A DNA stretch of 64,000 bases. It comes from Maylandia zebra. Taxonomy: Eukaryota > Chordata > Actinopteri > Cichliformes > Cichlidae. Numbering within the stretch: the stretch's first letter is position 1; every line of letters starts with the position of its first letter. Position numbers and translations under genes: made by a program. Location: assembly GCF_041146795.1 (NCBI RefSeq), contig NC_135170.1, positions 28,542,533-28,606,532 on the forward strand, given 5' to 3'. Positions 1 through 12,291 of this stretch are shown here, piece after piece. Under the pieces are notes generated by a model. That model saw only the letters and a program-made list of their open reading frames with translations, was not told where the DNA came from and searched no databases.

Positions 1-93
1 GTTTAAAACTTGTCTTCTGCTTGAATTTTAATGAGTAATTCCAGTTACAATTGTTTAACAAAAGGAAATTTGTAAAGAAAAGAAAAAACTGGC
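1..93 (-). other. fmnl1: Start of FMNL1 3'UTR, continuing beyond the window
   Basis: A/T-rich sequence directly after the TAA stop (94-96 on the minus strand). No poly(A) signal is visible on the minus strand here, so the transcript end lies outside the window. Confidence 0.7.
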
Positions 94-3000
94 TTAAGTG
101 TCCTGGCGCTGGGCTGGCCGACGACCGTCTGCCCGCCTGTATGGTGAGTTCCTCAGATCTAATGAAAAACAAAGACAGACGTGCATAAACGTGATGGTGG
201 AATTTCCCCTTCATTTAAACATCAAGACTGCAGCAGACAAACTAAAAATGATTCTCAAGCAAGAAGCATGTTACTGTACCTGTGATGATGTCCTCCAGTG
301 CACCGTCCTTCCCCTCGCGTACTGGTGGTTTCACCTGCCTCTTCTTCAGCTCTGCAATCAGGTCCATCTGGGGCATCTTAGGCATCATTGGGCCCTTTAG
401 AAATCACAAAGTTAAAGAATATTTTGAAGTACATTTCTGAATGACTCATATTTTACACTATTTTATTTAATATAGGCTTTAAAAAAAAACCTATAGATGA
501 CTGCACACTAGCAGTATGTATAGTTTCTTACCTTTTGTGGTCCAGCCTTGTTTGGAGATGGTGACTCTTTAACCTCACGGCTCTCGCTCTCCATTTTCTT
601 CTTCTGTTCAATCTCTTGCTGTGCCGTCTGCATTCAGACAAGGGACAGAGGATTAAAATATAGCTCACGAGTTATAAAGGACAAATATCAGAACGCTACC
701 ACAGAAACTCACTTTATAGGCCTTTATGAAGCGCCCAAACATGGGGAAAAACATTGAGGGCTGCGTGGTTTTAGGATTCTCTCCGAAGTACTCCACCACA
801 GAGCCGTAAGCCTCCTGCACGCAGAACAGTAGATGAATATGTTTCAGAATATGATGAGACATTATTTAGAGTTGAGAGCTTGATAAGAACTTCAGACAAA
901 CCTGTGCTGTCTTGCTATCTTTGATTAAAGTGTCCAACTGTTCGCTATTTGTTTTAATGAATTCCTTCAACACGGGGCTGTCATCCTGCACCAGGAACTC
1001 CTTTTTGGTCATCTCCATTCCTCGCTCTAGAGAGCGGATATCTTGAAGAATGCTGTCAAGAGAGACTGGCAAAGAAACACAAGTGAGTTTAAACTTTTTA
1101 GCAAATTAAAAAGAAGGTTGATTGGTCAGCCTGAGTGTGTGCATGTACCAAGGCCTGCCTTGTCTACAAAGTGTAGCTCGGTGTGGAAGTTGACCAGGTC
1201 TGGGTATTTTTCCTGGATAATATTGGTGATGAAATGAAGTAACGTCTGTGAGCGGTCAGTGGATTTGGTGTCCAACAGCTGAAATATGAAGATGGTGAAA
1301 AATGTCATTGAGCTTCCATAAATTGAAAAGCAAACAAAATAAAATAAAAACAAAAACAAAACACTACTTACGAGATCCAGACTCTGCAGTCTGAAACCAC
1401 AAGCTGCACCTCTTTTACTGCTGTTCATGTAGTTACCGAATGCAAGAACAATCTGAAAGGAAATAAATGGGTTAAGAGAACCAAATGTTACAGTTAGATG
1501 CCTCATTAGCATTCATACTGTTTTACTTACCTCTAGGATCTTTTTTAGTTTGGTTGAAGACTTGAGAGACATGGATGCAGAAATGATGGAGTTCAGTTGC
1601 TGTGGACGGAGTTTTTAAAAAAAAGAAGTATGTATGTGAGTAAGTATGTGTTTATAATCCCTTTCAGCCAAAGTTACAAAGCATTTAACAGACTAACCGG
1701 CTGCAGCCGTTTGACGCTGTCTGGAAAGTTGCCCATGAAAGTCAGAGTGTTTATTCGCTGGTTGAGGCGAGGAATCTTCCCAAAGCGTAAAATAAATTGG
1801 TCTTCGTTGGTCAGCTCATCCAGTGGACGGCCATCTTTCTCATAGTTAGCAAGAAGCTTCATCTCAAAATCTGATGGTATGAATGGTTCGAGCAGTTCCA
1901 GGAAGTCTATGGACAAAGATTGCTGGTCGTACCTGTACAAACGAGGGTTAGAGTTAGTGTAGGCAATAAACAGTGTAAGAGGCAGGGTGAAGGAAGGAAC
2001 AGAATATGCCATTATGGCAAAAACATCTGCTGAAGGTCAATAATGCAAAAGTAAGCACGTACATTTCTATGGCCGTGCAGATATCGGCCGGGCTCATTCC
2101 CCCCTTGCGTAGAGTGATGGCCAGATTTTTGGCTTTATTGCCATCAATCAAAGATGTCTTGGTGGGGGCTTTCGAGGTCATCTTCTTCTTAACCTTGGAC
2201 AGGTCAGCTGGGTTACCCTGGGCCCTAGTTTTGAAATGTTCCTCAAACATTTCCATATTCAACTCCTGAGGTAGACAAAAAAAGAGCCAGGGAATGTGCT
2301 CACATTAGAATTTCATTTTCTTTCAGGATATAATTTCTGCTGTATGTAAAAGATGCAGAAAGCATATTCTTACCCCCAAGACTTGCTCATCATCTAGCTC
2401 GTTGAAGACTGTGCCTGTCACTTGGTTTGGTTTTAATGCCTGCCAGTTTAACAGAGGCATCCTGAACTTGGTCTGAATAGGCTTCCTGCTCTTAGCCCCT
2501 GAGAAAATAGAAAAACAAGAGGAATGGTTAACACTTTTCTTTCATCATGTTTCTTTTTTTGGGGGGGGGGGGTATTCAGGATTCTCCTCACCAGAGTCTG
2601 CAGATGGTGCTCCAGGAGGCGGTGGTGGTCCACCACCAGGTGGGGGAGGTGGGGGTGGGGGGCCAGCTCCAGGGGGTGGAGGAGGAGGTGGGGGGCCAGT
2701 GCCAGGGAGAGGAGGTGGAGGTGGGGGGGCAGCTGCAGAGCCAGAAAGAGGTGGAGGAGGAGGGGGTGGTGGTGCAGGACCTCCTGGTAGAGATGGAGGT
2801 GGTGGAGGTGGAGAGACAGTCTGCTCTGAGCCACCTGGAAGAGGAGGCGGTGGCGGTGGCGAAGGGATGCTAGATGACGGGGGGGCTGGAGTGCTGGCTT
2901 GGTTGGCTGGGGCTGGGCTTTGAATGTATTCAACGACTGTGACAGGCATGACTTTGACGTCCAGACCTCCTGAGGCTGTGCGTCCCACTCGGATTAGCCC

Positions 3001-6000
3001 TTTGTCCTGCAGCTCCTGGATCTTCTGCTCTAGCTCTGAAGGTCCCTGAGGGCCAGTGATACCCAGCCGCTCCCTGTCCTTCTCCCTCTCCCTGTCCAGC
3101 TCACGCTCTCTTTCCCTCTGCTGCAAAGTGCTAACCTGGGAGCATGACTCTCGCAGGCTTTCCTACAAGGGACAAGTGCGCAGAGTTGTAGCATGGTCAA
3201 GTTTAATTGAATACTTTTGGATTAAACCTTAAAAAGTGGTGACAAAAACATAAACAAAAGACAGTTTGCTATATGGTTTTATGCCATCATATTTTCTTTT
3301 GACTTATTCTAAATCCAAATTCAATGATGGGATTTTTCCAGACATAACTACTGGGCAAAATAAAGTATCAGCCATATACTGCTGTTAAATAAAAAATGAT
3401 CACCATTTGATACATTTTGTCATCTTCTCCTGTAGCTGTTATTAAGTTGATATTGTAGTTTGAAATAAAGGGGGGAGACCACCTGGTGTTACCATGCTCA
3501 GGGTTATGCTCATACCATGGCAAAAAAAAAAGTAATTTCGACATTTATTCAAGTCCTTTTTTCTTTTTTTTTTACATGCTTTTAACCTTATTTAAACAAC
3601 TCTGTGTAAAGATTACATATGTTCCTTGGCTAACTCGAAGGCAGCACTTACTTTGAGCAGCTCAGCCTCCTTTGTGGCTTGCATGAGCTGAGTCTCCAGT
3701 TCAGTTATTCTGTCTGCTGTCTGGTTCTCAATCTCCTGAAGCCGTGCACTCAGCTGCAACACCACACAAGCAACACTGCTTCAGCACGATTTCACGTAAT
3801 GTGCAACAACATTGCCTCCGTGTATTCACTCAGATTCTTCTATGCCAACCTGAACGTTGTGCTCCTGTAATTCGTCCACATGCTCCAGCACCCCTCCTCT
3901 GTTCTCAGCATCCTCCAGCAGAGCTCCCACATCTAACACATTGTCCAAGTAGGCCTGGATCTGGACCTGCAGCTTCTCGCTCTCTGTTAGCTTCAGAGTC
4001 TAATACACAAAGATACACACTATTGGTACATCATAGGAATAAATTATCACTTACAAAATATCACAGAACATGATTCTGTTTTAATAAAAAAAACATGTAA
4101 TTTATGAGAATGAAACATGAGGTTTTAAGGCTAAATTTAATATCTTAATGGCAGAAAACAAAATGTCACTATGCCATTTATCTTAATATTAGCACTAATT
4201 AAACTTTGTTTGTTTTTTTTAATCAAAGAAAGGAATACATTTCCCTTAACTGTGAAGTGAGGAAGTGAGTGTGTGACAAAAAAGTAGGCGACAGCTGAGT
4301 AAAAGAGGAAGAAAGTGGGCATTAGAATTGAACATCTGGATACTTGAAGTTGTTAATTTATCAGAAAACTGAATATTTAAGTGCTATATTAAAGTATTTT
4401 TCTTTCTCACTATAGGCTTGAAGTTGTCAGAAAGAGACATTATAAATTAAAAGCAAAGAAACCCCCTATGAATTCTTTCTCCAACACAGTGCACATAAGT
4501 TAAACTTCCATAGGCCTGGTGCATGCACCAATACCCCTTTTGTACCACAAGATGGTGTAGCAAGTCTTTGTCACCTCCAGTTAACACCAGGGGGTGTGGA
4601 AACGCCAACAAAGAAGCAGATTGTAAAAGGACAGGTGTCTAGTGAACTGGATGGCAAACAATGATTCATGCACCCTTATCATCACCAGCATGAAGTTCCG
4701 AAAAGAAACTATGTCTGGTTTATAAATGATAAAATCGGCAAAACAAGAAAAAACATCTGACAAGCTTTCTACCGCTGGGACAGCTGTTGGAGTGCAAAGG
4801 AATAAATGATCACTTCGACTACTGAACTGGCACTGCTTCTTCTAGTCTGGTAAAATTAAAGCAGTTAATGCTAATATTTTCCATGCGGTGTTAGCTTGTA
4901 AAGAGAGAGTACATGGTATCTGTCATGAAAGTTGTTTGGCTTTGTTAATAACTTAACAAGATGTTAAGCGACTGACCTCTTGTGAATCTAAAAATATAAT
5001 ACAATTGCTGTATATCATTATCACTTAATAGTTATCTACCAAACTTTTAACTAGGTCAGCATCTGTGCTTCCATTTAACACTTATTGTACGGCAGACTAA
5101 CACGGAGAGACAACTATTCTCTCTATCAATCCTAAAACCAATGTAGAATCACCAGTTAAGAAAATCTCATGAAGCTGAATCTGTTTATCTGGAAATAACA
5201 CAGCCCATTTTAGATACAGTGTCAAAAGATACATTTCTATTAGCTGTAGCTTTCCTGGTCTTATGAGGGACTTTAAACAAAATATATACACACCTCTAGA
5301 TACTTGTCTAATCCAAGGTGAGTGAACTCATATTGTAGATGGACACGGAAGTTCATGTTCTCCACTGAATGGACCACAATGTTTATGAACTGCATGCAGG
5401 CAACCTTTGGGTAGAAACGATGAGAGTTAAATGTCGTTCATGCACACGATCTCTTGGTGAAGCTGCATCCAGTGGCCGTGGTACCTACCATGAAGTCAAT
5501 GTTGTTGTCATCATTGACGAAGTACTCCATGAGCTTCTCAAAGCGGTTCTTTTCTTTGCTCACCTAAAAAAACAAAACAAATAAAAGCTTGCTAAATATG
5601 TATTTTTATTATTGTGAATATGGGAGGATTAAAAATAATGTGTTAGCCCACCTCAGAGAACATTAATACTGAGAGTATATTCTGCACCTAAGTACGGTAC
5701 ATGAGTTCAGTCTTAAACATAAACATGCATGACTTCTAGACGTGCTAAAATTATGACCATAGTGCATGTGAGCAGTAGACTGTTAGTCAGAAGATGAGCA
5801 ATGAAAGAGGAGAAGTCTGAAATAATTAGATGACTGAACAGTCAAAGTCAAATAGGGCTCTTGCAATATGAGGAAATTGCCAGAAATTATTATTTTTTAT
5901 TTCACCTCTTTAAAATTGTCAAAGGCAGAGAGAATGATGTCGTGTCCTCCTCGGACGAGACACACGGCAGCCAGCAGCTCCAAAACAAGAGCTTTGGTCC

Positions 6001-9000
6001 TGCCACGACAGAGGAGGATGGGTGAGATGTGGATGCAGACAGTTAACACACTTTATCTCACAGACAAATGCGCTCACCTGGGATTCCTGCTGTTGAGACT
6101 GAGGGTGATCTCATTCACGCAGCGTGGGTGAGTCATCACCAAATTAAAACCAGACTAAAAGCAGACGGAAGATATATAAACAGCTGTTCACTCCAGAGTA
6201 AATGTGATCAAATGTGCAAGAAACAAGAACTGTTTCTTTTAGCAACCCAGAAAACATGTCATATACTGTGATAATCCATTTTAAAGACAGCATAGGAATT
6301 AAGTGACTTTATTAGACTGTGTGCTAAAGCTTTACCTGATAGTTCATGATGGCTCGCAGGCACATTATGCACACATGTACATCATCTCTCTGGTTGTTTA
6401 TGTGGGACTTCTTATGCATCTTGTTTACCAGAGTGGTGCTTATTCTGTGAAGCAGTAATACATGTTGGAATACATGTTTGAGGGAAGAGAATCTCCTGCA
6501 TGTGCAAATGATTTGAAGTCGATGCCAGGATATGGTAAGATATGCAGTGAGATACTTGTAGCTTTGACTTCTAGGGTTTGGGACAGTAACTGTGTTTGAC
6601 AGATGCTATGTAGCACAACATGGAATGAAGATAAAGGATCAAAGACGAACTAACAAACAGTTAGATGACCACGTGAGGGGATCTGAATGAATGAGAGCAT
6701 GAGAATGTCAAGGGTTATCTTTTTTAAGAGGAGGCTGTGCTGTAGCACTGTTTCGGTTAAGTTACTAAACCTAAACCTATGTTTCATATTGTAGAGTTAT
6801 AATCTTATAAGCTCTAACTTATATATCAGTTAGAGCTGTCACTTTATTTGACAGTATTTCTATTTCTGGGCTCACAGATTTCCTCAAATTCAATCCTAAA
6901 TATTTATACATCAACAACTTCTTAAAAGAAAGAGAGGTGTAGCATGGCACAGTTCTCACAGCAGTGGAAACCACTGTGGTACTTATCAGTACCGCAGAAG
7001 TTCGTGGAGTTTTCACACCACTTCTGCTTTGCATGAGTCTATTTTTTGACAGTGTGTAGAGCTGCTTATGTTTAAAGTTCATTCTTCATTCAAAGGGATT
7101 TGAACGGTGCAACATCTCTGAAACCATCGCTGAAGGTTACCTCAGTAACCTTTCAAGTCTCGAGTTTCTTACCTTACAGTCAGTGCACGAGCTGCTCTGG
7201 TCATGCCATGTGACTGATGGCTGCTGGAGCTCTTGGTCAAGTCTTCCATTGACCTTTCTGCTGATTTTCCTCTGTCTGACAGGCTGCCTCCATTTTCTAT
7301 AGCCTCAACCTCAAACCTTAAACGTGTAAAGATAGACATCTTTTTAACATAATCTATAATAGAATAATTACGTTTCGAAACACAGTCAGATTCTAAAATA
7401 GCATTCATGTCTGCTTAGTACTCACGAGCTGTCACTTTGTGCATAGGACAGGTACTCCACCAGAACATCCAAACCTTTATTCTGTTCATTGAGAAACTCC
7501 TGGGCCCATCTTCAAAAAGAAAAGTAAATCATGAGGAGTGACCATATGTAATAGATTCTGTGCCCAGACTGGATTTATAGCCAAAGATTGTAACTTTAGA
7601 AAGAAAACAGAACACAGTCCTACTCTAAATATGGAATCCAGCACAGTCAGGTGATTTTCTTTTGCAATCTTACATTTTTTTTTTGACAAGTTGCACTATG
7701 AAGGAAAAAAAAATGCAACAAAGTCAAAGGGCTAAAAACAAACAAACCCCAGACTATTTCTGCACTGGCTTTATCAACTTTTCCACTTTATGTACAAATG
7801 TAACAATACATGGAAGCTTTAAGTACTGTTTCTGTAAAAGGTTGTATATAAACTATATATAACTGTTGATGCGGTGAAGAACCACTTCAGCAAAGTTGTT
7901 GATCAGCAGCTGAAAAATATCAAGTGAAACTAAAACAGCTAAATGGTTTATGTAGGTAAAGTGCACAGACAGTTTGCAGTTTCACTAAAGTTCACCTTAA
8001 ATCATCTTTTAGCGTTAATGATTGATAAAGATTTTCAGGTTGGATTGCATGAAACTGCTATAAAAATCTGGAAAACATACTTGTGGCGCACTAAAAACCA
8101 AAATAAAATACATTAAACCTTAAACACTCATAAACCAAACAGAAGCTCATGAAACAAACAGGCTCACCCAATGTGATTGGTCCGAAGGGATATCTCCAAA
8201 TTTTTAAGGACCTGGGTGGCATCTTGGATCCTTTTCTTCAACTAAAAAAGCAGAAGAGGTTAAAGTCACTGATGCAGGTACATGATGCACGCATATGGAG
8301 GTGATACATTTGAAAGAACAAAAATGCTTTCTACTGACCCTACGAGACACCCCTCCTTGATCCTGGTAGAGGCTTTTGATCTTGGTCAGGTAAGTGGATG
8401 GGGGGCTCTTCACCTGGAAACGCTCCTGTGGGAGAATATTTTACAGAGGATAGAGTCAGCACATGCTGAAGTAGAATTAATTTAAGCAGCGACCCCAAAT
8501 AATGACTGATCCAGAACCATATTTTACCAGCAAGCTGCATTTGAAGTTATTCTAGTAAACACAACGAGCACAAACCGCTCTCTGTTTCCATGCCGACGCC
8601 TCTATCAGTTGCCACCACAGAAACTATGTTGCAAGGTTTGCAAAGACTCTCCCCTTTGTGTATTTGCGCACTTTATATCAACTCTGCCCCCAGTGGAGCC
8701 AACGCTGCAAGAATCGTGTCCATTTTGATGGCATATGTCACTCATAAAAAACAAATAAAAGCTCTCACCTGATCACAGACTAATTCCCATTTCTTTTCAT
8801 TGTCGTATTGACTCAACAGCTGGAGTTTATCTGGAGGCAAGTTCATGGAACTCTGAAAGAAGAAAGATGTAAAGATATAAAATGGGTTTTAGAATTTACA
8901 TGAAAATGTATTTGGAGTACAAAAAAAATCAACTCCATCTCCACTGATATTTAGCAGAGAGATATTATACTATATGTTATAATTTCTTTGTGTTTCCTGC

Positions 9001-12000
9001 TCATGTAACAATATGCAAAACAACAATACCTCAGATGCACTTTCAGCATAAAACTGAAAGGCGGTAACTCCTACTGGTAGCAGATGACTCAGTGTTTACG
9101 TGTATGCATTGATCGTTGCCAATAGGTACCGATGTGTTACACGCTTTCAGTGTCTACTCAAGCTTCAGCAACACTTTTATTGACTTTTTAAACAATATGA
9201 CCCATGTTTAGACATTATCTGTGCAGTCTGTTTCGGCTTTAGTAAAAATATCTTTTTCGGTCATAAACTGCACGTAATATTTCTGTTATTTTCTGAAATT
9301 CATAAAGACCTTTATACAGACCAAGTATCCATGATTCCAGTGTAGGTTGACTTTTGAGTTGGCATACAACTGTCCAAAAGGGCAGTTTCACACTGAGTTA
9401 TCAAACCTACAGGGACATGTCATGTGCTAAGGTTATTTCCCCATTCACAGAAACTGAATGAGAGGAGGCTGTTGTTGATGTTTTTTTTTTTTTTTTTTTT
9501 TTTTTAAAGAAGGTCTAATTAAAAGGAAGAAGATACGTCAAGGCATTGGTGTAACTTTGTGCTGAACATTGGGGGGGTCAAGATCTCTGTCTAAATAAAT
9601 CAGGGTAAATTTCCAGATGATTAAACATGCAACTATTTTGCTGGTAATAACTGAAATGAGTAAAGAAAATTAACAGCCTATTTATATTGGTTGGGTCTGA
9701 TTATGGGGGGGGGGGTCATAACATAATTAAGAATTATGCCCCTGCATCAAGGAAAAAGGCTTCACTCACAAAATGAACTTACTTGCTTTGATCACTAATT
9801 CCCTGTAATTATTTATGTCTCGCTTAAAGATATTTTTTCACAGTCTTCTCTCACATTATTGCAGCTGGTTCTGCACTGGTACTATTTTTCATGTAGCTGA
9901 TCAAAAGCTTGAATCAATGTGATCATTTACAGCAAGTTTCAATAATTTCAGTTGATGTTGGGTGTGGCTTTTGAATCTAGTTTTGTGTACATTCGAGCAG
10001 TGGTTTGACATCTTCTGTGCACTTTTTTTTTCTTTGAAAAGGGAGGAGTGAAAACGGAAATGATCTGATGCATTGGTGCTCGAGGAGATGAGGCTCCTTC
10101 CTTGGCTGATGTAAGGGAGAGGTCTTGCTGTGGTTTTGTGGTGCTTAAAAAAATGGTAATGTGAGTGCCTCGCATTATGAAGTTTATAGCTTCTGATTTA
10201 GTTGCTCAAAAATAAAAAGTACTCACATTTTTCAGTAATGCAAAAAAAGAAAAGAAAGAAGGTTCACTTCTCGTTTCCTTGCTGGTGAGGTCACCATATA
10301 ATCTCTAGTCTGAGGTTTGACAAGTGACAAGTATTTTACTGAAGAAGGAAGACACTCGAGAGGGTGTTGTCATTTTCCGGAGAGCACATTTTGTGTAGAT
10401 ATTGATGAACTGTTAACCCTGGCTCTAAACGGTATTATCTTGCATGAAATTATAATGATGTTTCCATTCAAGGTTTGTCATATGAAGCAGACATGGTGTG
10501 AATTTTGACTTGTTTTTAGAATAATCATGGTATGCTGTTCCAATCAATGTCATTTTTGAGAAAAGGCGAATAGTTTTAGTTGGAATAGTTGCATGGATTT
10601 ATATTTGCTGTGTAAAGTGTTTGTTTTTTACTATATAAAAAATAACTCTCTAATTGCTCCCCACCTTCTATAAAAACACAAAATCATTATTTTTATATAC
10701 ACTAAATTTGTATGTATGCTAAATATTTGCTTGAAAGGTTAAAACCCATGTAAAACGGCACTGATTAACACTGATCCTGCGTTTGTAATTTAATGTTTTG
10801 TTGGGAAAGCCTATGTTAAAGTACCATCCTAAACTTTGTGTCAATATTATTGATAATAGCAGGCAGGTGCTTTCCTCTGTGGTATAAGCCAGACTCATGG
10901 AAGCCACACCCTACAACTCATGGGTCTCAAAGGATTTGATACCAACATCCAGATGTTCAGCGGCAGGACAACCTCAGGGGTTGACAGGTCAAAGAATCTT
11001 CAGTGGCTTTAAGTAGATTTGCCCACTTCCAGACTAGTGGTTTTAATGAGTGTGGTTAAAATGTATATCTAGACACTTAATGCTGTAAATCATCTAGCAC
11101 ATAAACCACAATGCCAGACATTATAGAAAATTAAAAATGAGAAACTGAACTATTTAGATGTAAAAATCTGGAGAACTTGAGCCTTGAATAAGTAAAACTC
11201 TTAACTCATATATGTTACTGGCTAAGATATGTCAGATTAACATGACTGTTTACAATATAGTGTCTTTGTTTCACTTTTGTAGATCTGTATTTTTTTTCTT
11301 AGCATTACTGAAGAAAAAACAAATCAAAAATCTTATAGCTAACTCTATTTTTTCATTTAAAAAAAGGTAAAGAATAAGCCAGGATTAAGATAGTCTAAGC
11401 ATCATGGTTTGATATTTTGCGCAACATATAATCTAAAAGATCGTAATACTTGAAGTTTTATCTTTACTAACTTGTTGTGAGACTGTTGAAAGAATGGTGA
11501 AACAGTTCCTTTCCGGTCCTGTGGCCTCCGTCATGTAAATGCATTGCTCAACTTCCCATTTCAGCCTGCTGTTGTGCATGCATTTATCAAGCAGTTTCTG
11601 GCTTGAATTTTTCTAATCAAACCATGAAGAATTTGGCAACTTGTTGACAGGATTGTCATTGTTTTTATCACTAAAGTAAAATTTTAAGTAACTGATGGTA
11701 TTTGTGCAAATTTGACTAGACAAAATGACAGACCATTAGACTCTGACTGAGGGTCTAACGGTCTTTCTAACGTTCAGCTCTTTCTTCTCACTTGACAAAT
11801 AGCTTTATATATATTATAGATATACCTAGAGAGTATAAGAAATGAAGTAAAGTACATATTGGAGTCTATATTAGAGCAAAGTAAATTTCCAAAGAGTGAA
11901 AGACCAGTCACTTTCAAACTTGGGTTATTACTTTAACAATGTAACAATGTAAAATGAAAGCTGATTTGATACGTGTTTTTTGTGATCCTCTTAATCACTT

Positions 12001-12291
12001 ACTTACTTGCGCAATCGCCCTTACATATACAAACCAAAACTTTGTGCAAAATCTGCCTGATTTCACATCCAGTAAGGGTGTATGGCGTGTCATGCTCTCA
12101 CTCACCAGAACCGTGTTGAAGCGCTCCTCCAGCTCCTTCTCTGGTGGCATGGGAAGTTTGGGTTGAGGAGGCTGCTTTTTTTGCAAGGTTGGTGCAGAGT
12201 CATTCATTGCTGAAGCTGCACTGACTGAGTTTCTGGCCTCTCGACCTTCGGCCGGTTCATGCTCCAATCCCCCACCAGCCGCATTCCCCAT
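94..12291 (-). CDS. fmnl1: Formin-like protein 1 (FMNL1), complete, 25 coding exons, 1110 aa
   Basis: Diaphanous-related formin that nucleates and elongates actin filaments at the cell cortex under Rho-family GTPase control. Exons in transcript order: 12106-12291, 8769-8852, 8339-8425, 8168-8241, 7426-7509, 7173-7316, 6336-6444, 6078-6154, 5906-5999, 5489-5563, 5294-5404, 3850-3999, 3652-3753, 2592-3162, 2374-2498, 2063-2265, 1698-1932, 1531-1599, 1372-1452, 1149-1278, 902-1065, 713-814, 532-627, 280-394, 94-158. They sum to 3333 nt and keep frame throughout. The protein starts MGNAAGG, a typical N-myristoylation signal. The GBD/FH3 (DID) region spans about residues 55-420, then a coiled coil, a proline-rich FH1 at about 460-649 in one exon, FH2 at about 655-1040 ([11 protein letters not shown] motif) and a DAD with [11 protein letters not shown] near 1060. 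FMNL1 is favoured over FMNL2/3 by the [18 protein letters not shown]-type FH2 end. Whether it is the a or b teleost copy cannot be told. Confidence 0.96.
2600..2900. repeat. Low-complexity G-rich (plus) / proline-codon (minus) tract in the FMNL1 FH1 exon
   Basis: The plus strand is an almost continuous run of GGN repeats (GGTGGAGGAGG-like). On the minus strand these are CCN codons encoding at least eight poly-proline stretches separated by Leu, Gly or Ala, the classic profilin-binding FH1. A G12 homopolymer sits just outside the exon at about 2561-2572. Many GGG runs give potential for G-quadruplex or triplex structure. Confidence 0.85.
3163..3651 (-). other. fmnl1: FMNL1 intron before the FH1 exon
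   Basis: Non-coding, A/T-rich, with short A and T homopolymers around 3520 and 3560. Nothing else recognised. Confidence 0.6.
4000..5293 (-). other. fmnl1: FMNL1 intron (1.3 kb)
   Basis: A/T-rich sequence between the exon ending at 5294 and the exon starting at 3999 in transcript order. No coding exon or repeat family recognised. The flanking exons join in phase without needing an extra exon. Confidence 0.6.
8853..12105 (-). other. fmnl1: FMNL1 first coding intron (3.25 kb)
   Basis: Longest intron of the gene, between the N-terminal exon (residues 1-62) and the exon beginning SSMNLPPDK. Mostly A/T-rich with a poly-T run at 9481-9505. No open reading frame with recognisable similarity on either strand. 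First introns of formins often carry regulatory elements, but none can be named from sequence. Confidence 0.6.
9481..9505. repeat. Poly-T homopolymer (25 nt)
   Basis: Uninterrupted T25 run followed by AAA inside FMNL1 intron 1. It may be the reverse-strand tail of an old retroelement, but no body is recognisable next to it. Confidence 0.8.

Noticed and set aside
2524-2923. Several plus-strand open frames rich in Gly, Trp and Arg across the FH1 exon
   Set aside because: They are antisense shadows of the proline-rich FMNL1 FH1 exon; composition is dictated by CCN codons on the minus strand.
8242-8338. A missing FMNL1 exon (human has KVAADWMSNLG-like residues here)
   Set aside because: The flanking exons join in phase as VSRR/LKKRIQ, matching the shorter form seen in FMNL2/3; no alternative exon is needed.
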